Counted from the first letter of the stretch, positions 9,722-24,032 are shown. The stretch is 64,000 bases of DNA from Streptomyces sp. SW4 (GCA_003248315.1 QKWM01000004.1:5329001-5393000); one strand, 5' to 3'. The notes: generated from the sequence alone by a model not told the origin. Numbers and translations are program-made.

Positions 9722-12176
9722 TCACCCGAGGCGGACGCCGACCAGGCAGGTGTCGTCGTCGGTGTCGGACCTGCTGTACGTCAGCAGCCGGTCCAGCTGC
9801 TGGTCGAGCGGGCCGGGCGCCGCGCGGACGCTGCTCAGCAACTGGGTCAGCGACTCCTCCACCGAGCGGTCGCGGCGCTCGACCAGGCCGTCGGTGTACA
9901 TCAGCAGCGTGTCCTCGGCCGCGAGCTGCACCTCCGCCTCCTCGTAGACGGCCTCCGGCACCGCACCGAGGAGCATGCCCTTGACCAGCGGCAGCGGTGC
10001 CGCCTGCGCTCCGCGCACCAAAACCGGCGGCAGATGGCCCGCCCGCGCCCAGCGCAGCGTCCGGCCGGCCGGGTCGTACAGCCCGCACACCGCCGTGGCC
10101 GTCACGGCCCCCGTCAGGTGGTGCGCCACGATGTTCAGCCAGGACAGCAGCTGACCGGGCCCGGCCCCGGTCACCGCCAGACCGCGCAGCGCGTTGCGCA
10201 GCACGACCATGCTGGTGGCCGCCTCTATGCCGTGCCCGGCCACGTCGCCCACGCTCAGCAGCACCAGCCCGTTGGGCAGCACCACGGCGTCGTACCAGTC
10301 GCCGCCCACCAGGTGCTCCGTCTCCGCGGGCCGGTAGCGGACCGCGACCTGGAGGCCGGGCATCTCCAGCGGGGCCTGGGCGGGCGGCATGATGGCGTGC
10401 TGCAGCTGGAGCGTCAGCCGGGCGCGCTCGCTGGCCTGCTGCTCGGTGTGGGCGAGCTGGTCCCGGGTCGCGGCCAGCGCCACCTCCGTCCAGTGCTGGG
10501 CGGAGATGTCCTGGAACGCCCCGCGGACGACGAGCAGCCGGTCGTCGGTGTCGAGGACCGGCTCGGCGACCACCCGGATGTGCCGGGTCACCCCGTCCGG
10601 GCGCTGGAGCCGGAACGCCGCCGACGCCGGACGCCGGTGGTGCAGCAGCGTGCGCAGGAACCGGCGGATGGTGACGGAGTCGTCGGGGTGGGCGTGGGCG
10701 GGCAGCTCCTCCAAGGGCACCGGCAGGCTGGACCGCGGGCGGCCGTACAGGTCGAACAGCTGCCCGTTCCAGGTGATCTCGCCGGTGAGCAGGTTCTCCT
10801 CGAAGCCGCCGATCCGGCCGAGCCGCTGGGCGTGCTGGAGCAGGCTCGCCAGCCGGGCCGCCTCGTCCTCGATGCGCCAGATCAGCAGGACGGCGCTGCC
10901 GTGCCGGCTGATGCTGATGTCGGCGACCGCGGACAGCGGCACCTGGTCGACCAGGGCGGTCAGGTTCATCCGCCGGGCCCGGAACGGTTCGCCCGTGGCG
11001 TACACCCGCTCCACCCGCTGGAACAGCTCGCTCTCCCGGCGGCCATCGGATACGCCTCCAGCAGCAGGGCGCCGCTGACCACGGCGCGGGACCGCCCGGC
11101 CGGGTCCAGGAAGCGGCCGTTGACGTGCTGGATGCGGAAGTCCACCAGATGACCCGCGCCGTCCAGGTGCGGCACCAGGACCAGGGCGGGGTCGTGCAGG
11201 CCGTCGGCCAGGTCCATCAGCTCCGCCGCGTCCGGCAGCACCCGCGGCTCCTGGCCGGTGCCCTGCGCCCGCGTGTACGTCTCCAGCGTGTGGGCGCACA
11301 GCTCGGCCAGGGCCTCCACCTGGCGGACCACCGCGGGGGGCTGGGGCGTCAGCGGGGCCGGCCAGGCGATCTCCAGCACCCCGTGGATGCGCCCGCCGGT
11401 CCCGGCGGGCACCGCGACCCGGCCGCCGTCGGGGTGCTGGTGCCGGCCGACGCTGGGCAGCCCGGTGTCCTCCAGGGACGTGATCCACAGCCCGGTGCGG
11501 CCGGTCAGGCCCTGCCGCGCCACGGTCGCCACGTCCGGCGGCACATACCGCCAGCGGGCGGCCTCGGCCGGGGAGAACCCGGCGCTGCCCGCCAGGGTCA
11601 GCGATCCGTCGGGGCCCGCCGCCCAGATGGCCACGGCCACCGCGCCGAGCGGGCGCAGCGCCTGTTCGAGCAGGGCGTCGGCGACGGCCTGGGTGTCGTC
11701 GGCGGCGAGCGCGCCGCTCTCGGCGGCGCGCAGCCGCACGGCGGCCGAGTCGTCGGCCGGGGCGTCGCCCTCGCCGGTCGCCGCGGTGGCCGCCAGGAAC
11801 GCGTCCGTCACCTCGGACATCCGGTCCCGGGCCGCCTGGTTGATGACGTCGACCGCGAACTCCAGCGGCGTCACCTGGGCCTGTTCGGCCAGTTCGGCGA
11901 GTTGCCGGGCCGCCTGCGCCGGGCCGCATCCCAGGCGCTCGACCAGGATGCCCTTGGCGAGTTCGATCAGGGCGCGGCCCTCGGCCTCCGCCTGGGCGGC
12001 CCTGACCTCCCGGCTGAGCCGCTCCACGGTGGCCGCCAGCCGGCCCACGGGCGACGCGGACGCCTGGTCCGCGGGGGAGGCGGGAGCCGGGTCCGCGGGG
12101 ACGCGGAGGCCGGCTCGGGCAGGGTGTCGCGCGGCTCGCCGCCGGAGGGCTCGCCGGCTTCGTCGAAGGTGTTCAC
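9722..12176 (-). CDS. ANTAR-GAF-PAS-PP2C multidomain phosphatase (frame-disrupted)
   Basis: About 820 aa. Order: short Pro/Arg-rich N-tail; ANTAR domain (RALIELAKGILVERLGCG ... FAVDVINQAARDR, about residues 60-120); GAF domain (around VAVAIWAAGPDGSLTLAGSA); two PAS-like domains (one ending HVNGRFLDPAGRS, one with TGEITWNGQLFDLYGRP); and a C-terminal PP2C/SpoIIE phosphatase with intact motifs (GGDWYDAVVLPNG, SVGDVAGHG, LMYTDGLVERR, DDDTCLVGV). ANTAR domains usually bind paired RNA hairpins to prevent termination, so joining one to a partner-switch phosphatase is notable. Start ATG at 12176. Frame breaks near 12095 and 11040. It lies 96 nt downstream of the hybrid kinase on the same strand, so they may be co-transcribed. 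Confidence 0.85.
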
Positions 12177-12273
12177 GATGCGACTGCTCCTCGGCCGGCG
12201 GGCGCCGCGGCGCGCGGCGGACGGGGCCGCGCGCCGGGCGGCCCACCGGAGTACGGGACGGGTGCCGGCGTGC

Positions 12274-16277
<4,004 letters not shown>

Positions 16278-16629
16278 GCGCACCCTCGTTCCGCTCCCCA
16301 GGAGTCCTCCCGGCGGAGGACTCGGAACCCGACCCGCGCCGTCGGGCGGCCGGGTCTGATGTGCGTGCATTTCCGCAGTTCACGGATCTGCCCGATGTTG
16401 AAAAATACGTCAGAGGCTAACCCACGCGCGGAGTGTGGACAAAGCGTGGACGGCGCGTGTGCGCGCCGTCCACGCCGGCCCGGGCCGGGGGTACGCGCGG
16501 GTCCGTCCGGGTAGCCCCGGCGCGCTGTCGCATGCGGGTGCCGGGGGCGGGTATCCGCTGCTGTGGTACCGGGACGGCCTCCTGCCGCCCGGACCGGATC
16601 CGCAGGCCACCCGGGAGGGAAGGAGAAGC
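16278..16629. other. 352-bp intergenic region between divergent kinase and PRC-barrel genes
   Basis: It holds a short AT-rich patch at about 16398-16412 (GTTGAAAAATACGTC), unusual here, which may belong to a promoter of the kinase. The plus-strand SigB-type motif is listed separately. No convincing gene, RNA or terminator was seen. Confidence 0.5.
16530..16554 (+). promoter_or_regulatory. SigB-type promoter candidate for the PRC-barrel gene
   Basis: GCAT, 15 bases, then GGGTAT, about 76 nt upstream of the GTG at 16630. It has the same GCAT-N15 layout as the candidate in front of the stressosome operon. Motif match only. Confidence 0.4.
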
Positions 16630-17000
16630 GTGCCGAGGGACAGAATCTGGTCGTACCCGCCGGGCAGCGGCCACGCCGAGGGGCAGGACCTGACCGGCTT
16701 CACGGTCGTCGCCGACGACGGGACCATCGGCCACGTGGACCGCCAGGCCGACCACTTCGGCATGCGGCACCTGGTGGTGGACACCGGCGTCTGGGTCTTC
16801 GGGCGCAGCGTGCTGGTGCCGGTCGGCGTGGTCACCGGCGTCGACACCGACGCGGAGAGGGTGACCGTGTCGTGCACCCGGGCCGAGGTCAAGGCGGCGC
16901 CGCGGTTCCGGACCGACAGCGAGACCATGGACCGGGAGTACCTGGCCGCCGTCGGCGACTACTACGACCGGCTGCCGCCGGGCGGACGCCCCCGGCCTGA
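16630..17000 (+). CDS. PRC-barrel domain protein
   Basis: A small soluble protein of about 124 aa. The beta-rich core (FTVVADDGTIGHVDRQAD ... HLVVDTGVWVFGRSVLVPV) is a PRC-barrel, a fold found in ribosome-maturation and photosynthetic proteins and in many actinobacterial stress proteins. The GTG start at 16630 follows GGGAAGGAGAAG. The end is disturbed. In the frame as given the protein runs into the opposite gene; one more C in the CCCCC run at about 16990 gives the stop at 17000 after GGRPPA. Function unknown; a SigB-like promoter and stress-signalling neighbours suggest a stress role. Confidence 0.8.
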
Positions 17001-17018
17001 TCCGGCGCCCGGGCGGGG

Positions 17019-17453
17019 TCACCACGGCAGGAAGACGTGGATGTCCTTCCCCCGCTCGTCGGAGACGACGCTGACCTGGTCGCAGAGCGTGTGGATGAGG
17101 TGCCAGCCGATGCCGCCCCCGCCGTTGGCCGGGTGGAAGGGGCGCGGCGCGGGCGGTGTCGTGTTGGTGTCGTGCATGACCACGTGCACGCCGTCGAAGG
17201 TACGGCGCAGCCGCAGCTGGAACGGCCCGGGAGCGTACTGCACCGCGTTGGCCGCCAGTTCCGTCACGACCAGGAGGATGTCGTCCCAGTGCTCGGGCGC
17301 CGCCGGCGGTGACACGCGGGAGAGGTCGTAGAGGAAGTCCTCAGCGACCAGCCGCGCACCGGTGACGTTGTGCAGCTCCCCGGCGAAGCTGGCGGTGCGG
17401 CTGGTGATCTCCTCGGAAGCCAGTGTCCTGTCCCTACGCGACTCGGCTGCCAT
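17019..17453 (-). CDS. RsbW/SpoIIAB-like ATP-binding anti-sigma kinase
   Basis: Intact, 144 aa. Members bind a sigma factor and phosphorylate an STAS antagonist. Motifs: VTELAANAVQYAPGPFQL (N box), VVMHDTNTTPPAPRPF (a replaced G1 box that lacks the DxGxG core), and GGGGIGWHLIHTLCDQV (G2). The weakened G1 box is common among the many Streptomyces RsbW-like proteins; it may bind ATP poorly. It could serve the sigma factor at 34 kb or the STAS protein at 9 kb, but nothing here proves a partner. It is convergent with the PRC-barrel gene. Confidence 0.85.
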   Translation of the reverse strand: MAAESRRDRTLASEEITSRTASFAGELHNVTGARLVAEDFLYDLSRVSPPAAPEHWDDILLVVTELAANAVQYAPGPFQLRLRRTFDGVHVVMHDTNTTPPAPRPFHPANGGGGIGWHLIHTLCDQVSVVSDERGKDIHVFLPW

Positions 17454-17519
17454 TTCGCCTTCCCGGCCCGGTGGGTGCCCGGGCTGTCGTCCTCTCCCGT
17501 GCCTTCTTCTCGTTTGTTA

Positions 17520-17544
17520 GTTCCCGTGGGCGGCGAGCCTACGC
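17520..17544 (-). promoter_or_regulatory. SigB/F-like promoter candidate, variant -10
   Basis: GCGT, 15 bases, then GGGAAC on the minus strand, about 67 nt upstream of the RsbW-like gene. The -10 departs from GGGTA(C/T), so support is weak. Confidence 0.25.
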
Positions 17545-17713
17545 GCCTGTCCGCGCGCCCCCGCGCACCGGCACCCGGAGTGACGAAGCGGACGCCCAGG
17601 GTCCGCGGCGCGCCCGGCATGCGGGACGGCTCGGCGGGCAGACGGACTGCGCACCACCCGAGGCGCCCCCCGGTGCGCCCGGCGTCCGACTCCCCGACTA
17701 CCAGGAGACCCTG

Positions 17714-17986
17714 ATGACCGGTTACGGCAGTTCCCGCGCGGCGTCCAGGTCCGGCACCAACGGACTGGCCGTCGCGAGCCTCGTCTGCGGAATCATCGGC
17801 ATTTTCGTGTTCAGCGTGATCCTCGGGCCGGTCGCGATCGTGCTGGGCGTCCTCGGGCTGCGGCAGGCTCCGGCCAAGGGCGGGTCCGGCATGGCCAAGG
17901 CGGGCGTCGTCCTCGGCATCGTCGCCCTCGTCCTGTACGCCGTCCTGCTCGCGGTGGGCGGCTTCAGCTGGTACGTCGGCGGCTGA
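17714..17986 (+). CDS. DUF4190-type small membrane protein, 90 aa
   Basis: Intact. After a short Ser/Arg-rich cytoplasmic tail there are two hydrophobic helices (around VASLVCGIIGIFVFSVILG and VVLGIVALVLYAVLLAVG) separated by a basic Gly/Lys loop. This is the DUF4190 arrangement, common in Streptomyces and of unknown function. The ATG at 17714 follows CAGGAGA. It stands alone, with a hairpin downstream. Confidence 0.85.
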   Translation: MTGYGSSRAASRSGTNGLAVASLVCGIIGIFVFSVILGPVAIVLGVLGLRQAPAKGGSGMAKAGVVLGIVALVLYAVLLAVGGFSWYVGG

Positions 17987-18001
17987 CCAGGCCCCGTCAC
18001 C

Positions 18002-18027
18002 GGCGCGCCGCCCGGCTGCGGCGCGCC
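18002..18027. terminator. Hairpin after the DUF4190 gene
   Basis: Perfect 10-bp stem GGCGCGCCGC / GCGGCGCGCC with a 6-base loop, 16 bases after the stop. It has no T tract and lies between convergent genes. Confidence 0.5.
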
Positions 18028-18037
18028 GCCCCGCCCC

Positions 18038-18141
18038 GGGCACGGAAGGACCACTCAGCGCTCGGGCACGGAAAGGACGCTCAGCACCCGGGCACGGAAA
18101 GGACGCTCAGCGCTCGGGCACGGAGTGACCGCTCAGCGCAG
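18038..18141. repeat. Four tandem copies of a 26-bp repeat
   Basis: Unit GGGCACGGAAAGGACGCTCA followed by GCGCTC. Copies start at 18038, 18064, 18090 and 18116; the middle two differ at only two positions. The last copy overlaps the 3' end of the acyl-CoA synthetase gene, including its stop. There are no spacers, so it is not a CRISPR array. Confidence 0.85.
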
Positions 18142-20030
18142 GAAGACGTTGTCCGAGTCGTCCCAGACCGCGGTCTCCTCCGGCGGGGTCCGCGGCCGGC
18201 GGCGCGAGCGCGCCTCGTACATGGCGTCGATCTCGGCGGCGTACGTCCGCACGATCTCGTCGCGGCGCAGCTTCATCGACGGCGTGAGCAGCCCGCTGGC
18301 CACGTCGAACGGCTCGGGCAGGATCCGGAACACCCGGATCGACTCCGAGCGGGAGACCGCGCTGTTGGCGGCGGCCACGGCGCGGGCCACCTCCTCGCGC
18401 AGGGCGTTCTCCTCCCGGGCCTCGCGCAGCGCCGCGTCGCCCTGCAGGGCCAGCCCGGCCCGCCAGTGGGTCAGGAACTGCGGATCGAGGGTGATCAGGG
18501 CCCCGACGCACGGCCGGTTGTCGCCGACGACGACCGCCTGGTGGATCAGGGGGTGCATGCGCAGCCGCTGCTCCAGCGCGGCCGGTGCCACGCTCTTGCC
18601 GCCGCTGGTGATGATGACGTCCTTCTTCCGGCCGGTGATCGTCAGATAGCCCTCGTCGTCCAGCTGGCCCAGGTCCCCGGTGGCCAGCCAGCCGTCGCGC
18701 AGCGCGGCGCGGGTGGCGGCCTCGTCGCCGACATAGCCCTGGAACACCGAGGGGCCCCGCAGCAGGATCTCCCCGTCGTCGGCGACCCGGACCTCCGTGC
18801 CGGGCAGCGGCCGGCCGACGGTGCCGGACTTCTCCCGGCCCAGCGGCTGCATCGTCACCCCGCCGCTGGTCTCCGTCAGCCCGTAGCCGTCGTGGACGTA
18901 GATCCCGATGCCCTCGTAGAACAGGGACAGTTCGCGGCTCAGCGGGGAGCCGCCGCAGGTCGCCCGCCGTACCCGGCCGCCGAGCGCCGCGCGCAGCCGG
19001 CGGTACACCGTGCGCTCGTACAGCGCGTGCTGGAGCCGCAGGTCGAAGCCGGGGCCCGGCCCGCCGGTCAGCCGGCGGCGCTCCAGGGCCGCGGCGAAGT
19101 CCCGCGCCGTGTCGGCGGCCCGCTCGAACAGGCGGCCGCGGCCCTCCTGCTGGGCGGCGCGCAGGAAGTTCTTGTAGATCTTCTCCAGCAGGGACGGAAC
19201 GGCGTAGAAGTACGTGGGCCGGAACGAGCGCAGCGCCGACGTCAGCGCCTCCTCGGTCATGTCCGGTTCGTGGCCCATCAGCAGCCCGCCGCGGACGCAC
19301 AGGCCCTGGATCATCAGCCCGTAGACGTGGGAGAAGGGCAGGAAGGCGAGGACGGCGCCCTGTTCCCCGGGGGCGCGGCGGTGTGCCCCCAGCCCGCGAG
19401 GAGGGTGTCGCAGACGCTCGCCAGACCGCGGTGGCTCAGGGCGCAGCCCAGCGCCCGGCCGGAGGTGCCGGAGGTGTAGGCGACGACCGCGGTGGAGTCC
19501 GGCAGCACGATGCGGCGCATGGAGTCGACCGCGGGCAGCGGCACGACCGCCCCGCGCTCCACCAGCTCCGCCAGGGCCCCGCGTCCAGCTGCCAGACGTG
19601 GCGCAGCGCCGGCAGGGAGGCGCACACCGAGCCCACCGTCATCACGCTCTGCTCGTCCTCGACGACCACGGCCACACAGCCGGCGTCCCGCAGGATCCAC
19701 TCCACCTGCTCCCGCGACGACGTGGGGTAGACCGGCACTACCTCGGCGCCCACCGTCCACAGGGCGTAGCTGAGCACCGTCCACTCGTAGCGGGTGCGCG
19801 CCATGACCGCCACCCGCTCGCCCGGCGCGATCCCGGCCGCGATCAGCCCCTGGCCAGGTCCACCACCTCGTCGCGGACCTCGACGGCCGTCACCTCCTCC
19901 CAGACCGCCGGGCCGCGGCGGCGCGCGAGCAGCGGCAGCGTGGGGTGCGGGCGGCCGTGTCGAAGAGACTGTCGGCGAGCCCACCGGTCAGCGGCGGGGC
20001 CGCCTGGGGAGCGGGAGCGACATCGCGCAT
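18133..20030 (-). CDS. Long-chain acyl-CoA synthetase, AMP-forming (frame-disrupted)
   Basis: About 635 aa, the FadD15-like size. It activates fatty acids to acyl-CoA through an acyl-adenylate. Visible motifs: P-loop-like VAYTSGTSGRALGCALSH, HDGYGLTETSGGVTM, GWLATGDLGQLDDEGYLTI, and the C-terminal hinge TGRKKDVIITSGGKSVAP whose second lysine-rich segment contacts the adenylate. The ATG at 20030 follows AGGAG. Frame breaks near 19965, 19855, 19580 and 19370. The N-terminal third (ERVAVMARTRYEWTVLSYAL) is clear after repair. It may be a lipid-turnover gene unrelated to its neighbours. Confidence 0.85.
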
Positions 20031-20183
20031 GCGCTGCTCCTGGTGTGTACGGGCTGTGACGGGGCCGACGAGGGGCGTCATCGGCGGTGCTCGAATGTAT
20101 CCGAGGCGGCAGCGGAGGGTGGCCGGGACGACAGAAGTGTTCCCGCTTCGATGATCTCGGCGGGATCGGGGGACCCGGACGGC

Positions 20184-20417
20184 ATGAGCCATACGAATCC
20201 CGACCCCGAACCCGAGCGCACCTCCGGACTCGAACCGGGTGGCGGGGTGCCGCCCGGAGAGACCCCGCCCGCGGAGAGCAGCCTGCCCGAGGCGGGCCCG
20301 CGGGAGGTCCACAACCCGCCCAAGGGCTGGGCCAAGGCACCGCTGACGCTGATCCTCGCCGTCGTGGTCCTGATCGCCGTCGGTCTCCTCGCCTACGCGC
20401 TGGTGCTGATCCTGTGA
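20184..20417 (+). CDS. DUF6480-type small membrane protein, 77 aa
   Basis: Intact. A Pro/Glu-rich N-terminal half (TSGLEPGGGVPPGETPP) is followed by HNPPKGWAKAPLTLIL and one C-terminal membrane helix. I recognise the pattern as DUF6480, a conserved Streptomyces family of unknown role, probably single-pass. ATG at 20184; the preceding bases give only a weak ribosome-binding site. It is divergent from the acyl-CoA synthetase. Confidence 0.75.
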   Translation: MSHTNPDPEPERTSGLEPGGGVPPGETPPAESSLPEAGPREVHNPPKGWAKAPLTLILAVVVLIAVGLLAYALVLIL

Positions 20418-20460
20418 CCGGCCCGGTCCTGTGACCGGCCCGGTCCTGTGACCGGACCGG
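20411..20460. repeat. Three tandem copies of a 17-bp repeat at a gene end
   Basis: CCTGTGACCGGCCCGGT repeats at 20411, 20428 and 20445 (the last is slightly diverged). The first copy contains the DUF6480 stop. Each unit is partly self-complementary (ACCGGCCCGGT), so the array could fold and act as a transcript end. Confidence 0.7.
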
Positions 20461-20618
20461 CCGGAGCCCTCGCCGGCGGTCCGGCCGGTCCCGCGCCGGC
20501 CGCCGCGCCGGTCCGTGTGCCGGCCGCCGTGCCGGTCCACGCGCCGGCCGCCCCGTCGAGGCGCTGACCGCCCGGCCCGTCCCGCCCTCACGGGACGCCC
20601 TGCCGGCGGCGGGGCCGC

Positions 20619-21706
20619 TCACTCCTGGGTGCGGTCCACGCAGCCGGTGACGACGTCCCGCAGGCTTCCCGTGCGCTCCAGCAGCTCGCGCTGCACCCGC
20701 GCGCCGTTGCCGTGGCGCAGCAGACCGGCCGCGGCCGCCTCGGCGCGCTCCAGCTCCCCGTCGGCGTCGAGCGCCTCCCGACGTGCTCCAGCAGCGCCCG
20801 CACCACCCGCTCCGCCGGCATCCGGCGCATCGTCGCGGGGTGCAGCAGCTCACCGGCGAGCCCTGAGCGGGCGGCCCGCCAGGCGGCCAGCCGCAGCAGG
20901 CTCACACTGGGGTCGACGGGCTCCCTGCCCTCGCGCCACTCCCGCGCGGCGGTCTCCACCAGCGCCCGGGCGAGAGTGGCGACGAGCACGGCGGTCCGGG
21001 CCTCCAGGCAGACGTCCGCGACCCGGAACTCCACCGTCGGGTACCGCTCGGACAGGCGGACGTCGAAGTAGACCATGGCGGTGTCGAGGATGGTGCCCGT
21101 GGCGACCATGTCCGCGACCCGGCGGTGATAGGTCTCGGCCGAGCCGAACAGCTCGGTGGGGCCGGCCGACGGCCACCGCTGCCAGACCCGGCTGCGGTAG
21201 CTGTGGTAGCCGGAGTCCTTGCCCTGCCAGAACGGCGAGTTCGCGCTGAGCGCGGCCAGCACGGGCAGCCACGGCCGCACCCGGTCGATGACCGCGACGC
21301 CCTCCTCGTCCGACGCCACGGAAACGTGCACATGACAGCCGAGGACCAGCTGCTCCTGGACCACCACGCCGTACTGCTCGGCCATCCACCGGTACCGGCG
21401 GTTCACGCCGACCGCGGGTGTGACCGGCAGCGGGGAGGTGGCCAGCGCCGCGACGGCGCAGCCGGTCTCCCCGGCGTGCTCCGCCGCCAGCTTGCGGCAG
21501 CGGACGATCTCGGCGTGGAGGCGCTCCATGTCCTCCTGCGGATGCGTGGCGAACTCCACCATCTGATCGTGGAGTTCCTTCTCGAAGACGTCCTGACCGG
21601 CGTCCTCGTGCGAGGCCCGGGCCAGCACGGCCGCGGACAGCGCCCGCGGCTCGCCGGTCTCGGGGTCGACCAGGAGGAGCTCCTCCTCCACTCCGACGGT
21701 GCGCAC
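20619..21706 (-). CDS. Carboxylate-amine ligase, GCS2/YbdK family
   Basis: About 363 aa. The opening RTVGVEEELLLVDPETGEP is diagnostic of the YbdK-type glutamate-cysteine ligase 2 family, which has weak gamma-glutamylcysteine activity in E. coli. Other family segments are HDQMVEFATHPQEDMERL, GCHVHVSVASDEEGVAVI and ANSPFWQGKDSGYHSYR. Streptomyces uses mycothiol, so the physiological product is probably not glutathione. The GTG start is at 21706. One frame break near 20778 joins RALLEHV to a tail ending VTGCVDRTQE with its stop at 20619. It stands apart from the glg operon, 108 bp downstream of glgB. Confidence 0.8.
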
Positions 21707-21814
21707 CGTGATGCCGCCTTTCTGTGAGCCCTGCGCGGCGACGACAAGGCTTACGGTCGTACGACCCCGACTGCCCCGGGAAGGGCACCGGACACCTGGT
21801 CGCGCCGCGCGGGC

Positions 21815-24031
21815 TCACAGATCGGACGGCATCAGCCACACCGTGGCCAGCGGCGGCAGCGTGAGGCTCAGGCGGCCGTCCTCCGGCTTGACGGGCCCGG
21901 GGTTCGTGACGCCGCTGCCGCCGTAAGGGGAGGCGTCGGTGTTGAGGACCTCCTGCCAGGCGACCACGTCGTCCGGGACGCCGAGCCGGTAGTCGTGCCG
22001 GACGACCGGCGAGAAGTTCGACACCGCCAGCAGCGGGGTGCCCTCCGCGTCGAACCGCAGGAACGCGAAGACGTTGTCCTCGGCGGCGTCCACCGCCACC
22101 CAGCGGAAGCCGCCCGGGTCGGTGTCCCGCTGCCACAGGGCCGGCGTCGCCCGGTAGCGGGCGTTCAGGTCGCGTACCAGGTCCTGCACCCCGCGGTGGT
22201 CGCCCGCCGAGTGGTACCCGTCGTCCAGCAGCCACCACTCCGGCCCGTGCTGCTCGGACCACTCCGCGCCCTGGGCGAACTCCTGGCCCATGAACAGGAG
22301 CTGCTTGCCGGGGTGCGCCCACATGAAGCCGAGGTAGGCCCGGACGTTGGCGCGCCGCTGCCACCAGTCGCCCGGCATCTTCGACACCAGGGCCTGCTTG
22401 CCGTGCACGACCTCGTCGTGGGAGATCGGCAGGACGTAGTTCTCGCTGTAGGCGTACACCATCGAGAAGGTCATCTCGTGGTGGTGGTACTTGCGGTGCA
22501 CCGGCTCGTGGGCGACGTACTCCAGCGAGTCGTGCATCCAGCCCATGTTCCACTTCAGCCCGAAGCCGAGGCCGCCGGTGTCGGTGGGCCGGGTCACCCC
22601 GCCCCACGCCGTGGACTCCTCCGCGATCGTCACCACGCCGGGGCAGCGCCGGTAGACGGTGGCGTTCATCTCCTGGAGGAACGCCATGGCCGCCAGGTCC
22701 TCCCGGCCGCCGTACACGTTCGGCTCCCACTGACCGGAGTCGCGCGAGTAGTCCAGGTAGAGCATCGAGGCCACCGCGTCGACCCGGAGGCCGTCGATGT
22801 GGAACTCCTCGCACCAGTACACGGCGTTCGCCACCAGGAAGTTGCGCACCTCCGTCCGGGCGAAGTCGAAGGTGTACGTGCCCCAGTCGGGTGCTCCGCC
22901 CGCCGGGCGTCCCCGGGCTCGTACAGCGGGTCGCCGTCGAAGCGGGCCAGCGCCCAGTCGTCCTTCGGGAAGTGCGCGGGGACCCAGTCCATGATCACGC
23001 CGATGCCGGCCCGGTGCAGCGCGTCGACCAGGTACCGGAAGTCGTCCGGGGTGCCGAGCCGCGCGGTGGGCGCGTAGTACGACGTCACCTGGTAGCCCCA
23101 GGACGGGCCGAAGGGGTGCTCGGCGACCGGCATCAGCTCGACGTGGGTGAAGCCGAGGTCCTTGACGTAGGCCGGGAGCACGTCGGCCAGCTCGCGGTAG
23201 GTCAGCCCGGCCGCCAGGAGGGCAGGTGCACCTCGTACACCGAGAACGGCGCCTCGTGCACGGGACGTCCGCGCGGTGCCGCATCCATGCGGCGTCGCCC
23301 CACTCGTAGTGGGACGCCGTGACCACGGAGGCCGTGTTCGGGGGCTCCTCGGCGCGCCGGGCCATCGGGTCGGCCTTGAGGAACCGGTGGCCGTACTGCG
23401 AGGTGATCTCGAACTTGTACTTCGTGCCCTCGCCGACGCCCGGCACGAACAGCTCCCACACCCCGGACGCCCCAGGGACCGCATCGGGAACGCGGTGCCG
23501 TCCCAGTACGTGAAGTCGGCGGCCACCCGGACGCCGCGCGCGTTCGGCGCCCACACCGTGAAGCGGGTTCCGGTCACGCCCTGGTGGGTCATCGGCTCGG
23601 CGCCCAGGGCCCGCCACAGCTGCTCGTGCCGGCCCTCCCCGATCAGGTGCAGGTCGAACTCGCCGAGCGCCGGCAGGAACCGGTACGGGTCGTGCACCTC
23701 GTACTCGTCCGACTCGTACGCCACCGCCAGGGTGTACTCGGGACGCCGTCCAGCGGCAGCACCCCGGAGAACAGGCCGTCCCCTCCGAGACCAGGGCGTG
23801 CCGGGCGCCGTCGACGACGACGCTCACGGAGCGGGCGAAGGGCCGCAGCGCCCGGAAGGCGACCCCGCCGGGCACCGGGTGGGCGCCGAGCAGGGCGTGC
23901 GGGTCGTGGTGGGCGCCCGCCAGCAGGCGGCCCCGGTCCTCGGGGTCCATCGGCGGTGCGGTGCCGACCGGTCCGGTGGCGGACGGGACGGGACCGGACG
24001 GCTCGGGGAGCGAGGTGTCGCGGAGGGCCAT
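21815..24031 (-). CDS. glgB: 1,4-alpha-glucan branching enzyme GlgB (frame-disrupted)
   Basis: About 740 aa, full length, with N-terminal CBM48-type domains and a GH13 barrel. Catalytic regions are intact: nucleophile Asp in FHIDGLRVDAVASMLYLD, acid/base Glu in VTIAEESTAWGGV, and stabilising Asp in LPISHDEVVHGK. It adds alpha-1,6 branches to the linear glucan made by GlgE. Last gene of the GlgE operon; one base separates the maltokinase stop from its ATG (TGAC-ATG), with GAGAGGAG upstream. Frame breaks near 23780, 23740, 23485, 23220 and 22905; at 23485 CTGGGGCG should be CTGGGGGCG. The -1 breaks do not touch catalytic residues. Confidence 0.92.
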   Translation of the reverse strand: MALRDTSLPEPSGPVPSATGPVGTAPPMDPEDRGRLLAGAHHDPHALLGAHPVPGGVAFRALRPFARSVSVVVDGARHALVSEGTACSPGCCRWTASRVHPGGGVRVGRVRGARPVPVPAGARRVRPAPDRGGPARAAVAGPGRRADDPPGRDRNPLHGVGAERARRPGGRRLHVLGRHRVPDAVPGASGVWELFVPGVGEGTKYKFEITSQYGHRFLKADPMARRAEEPPNTASVVTASHYEWGDAAWMRHRADVPCTRRRSRCTRCTCPPGGRADLPRAGRRAPGLRQGPRLHPRRADAGRRAPLRPVLGLPGDVVLRAHRAARHPGRLPVPGRRAAPGRHRRDHGLGPRALPEGRLGAGPLRRRPAVRARGRPAGGAPDWGTYTFDFARTEVRNFLVANAVYWCEEFHIDGLRVDAVASMLYLDYSRDSGQWEPNVYGGREDLAAMAFLQEMNATVYRRCPGVVTIAEESTAWGGVTRPTDTGGLGFGLKWNMGWMHDSLEYVAHEPVHRKYHHHEMTFSMVYAYSENYVLPISHDEVVHGKQALVSKMPGDWWQRRANVRAYLGFMWAHPGKQLLFMGQEFAQGAEWSEQHGPEWWLLDDGYHSAGDHRGVQDLVRDLNARYRATPALWQRDTDPGGFRWVAVDAAEDNVFAFLRFDAEGTPLLAVSNFSPVVRHDYRLGVPDDVVAWQEVLNTDASPYGGSGVTNPGPVKPEDGRLSLTLPPLATVWLMPSDL

Positions 24032-24032
24032 G

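Noticed and set aside
16395..16440. Promoter of the hybrid kinase in the AT-rich patch
   Set aside because: GGGTTA and TATTTT elements occur but no paired -35 at acceptable spacing.
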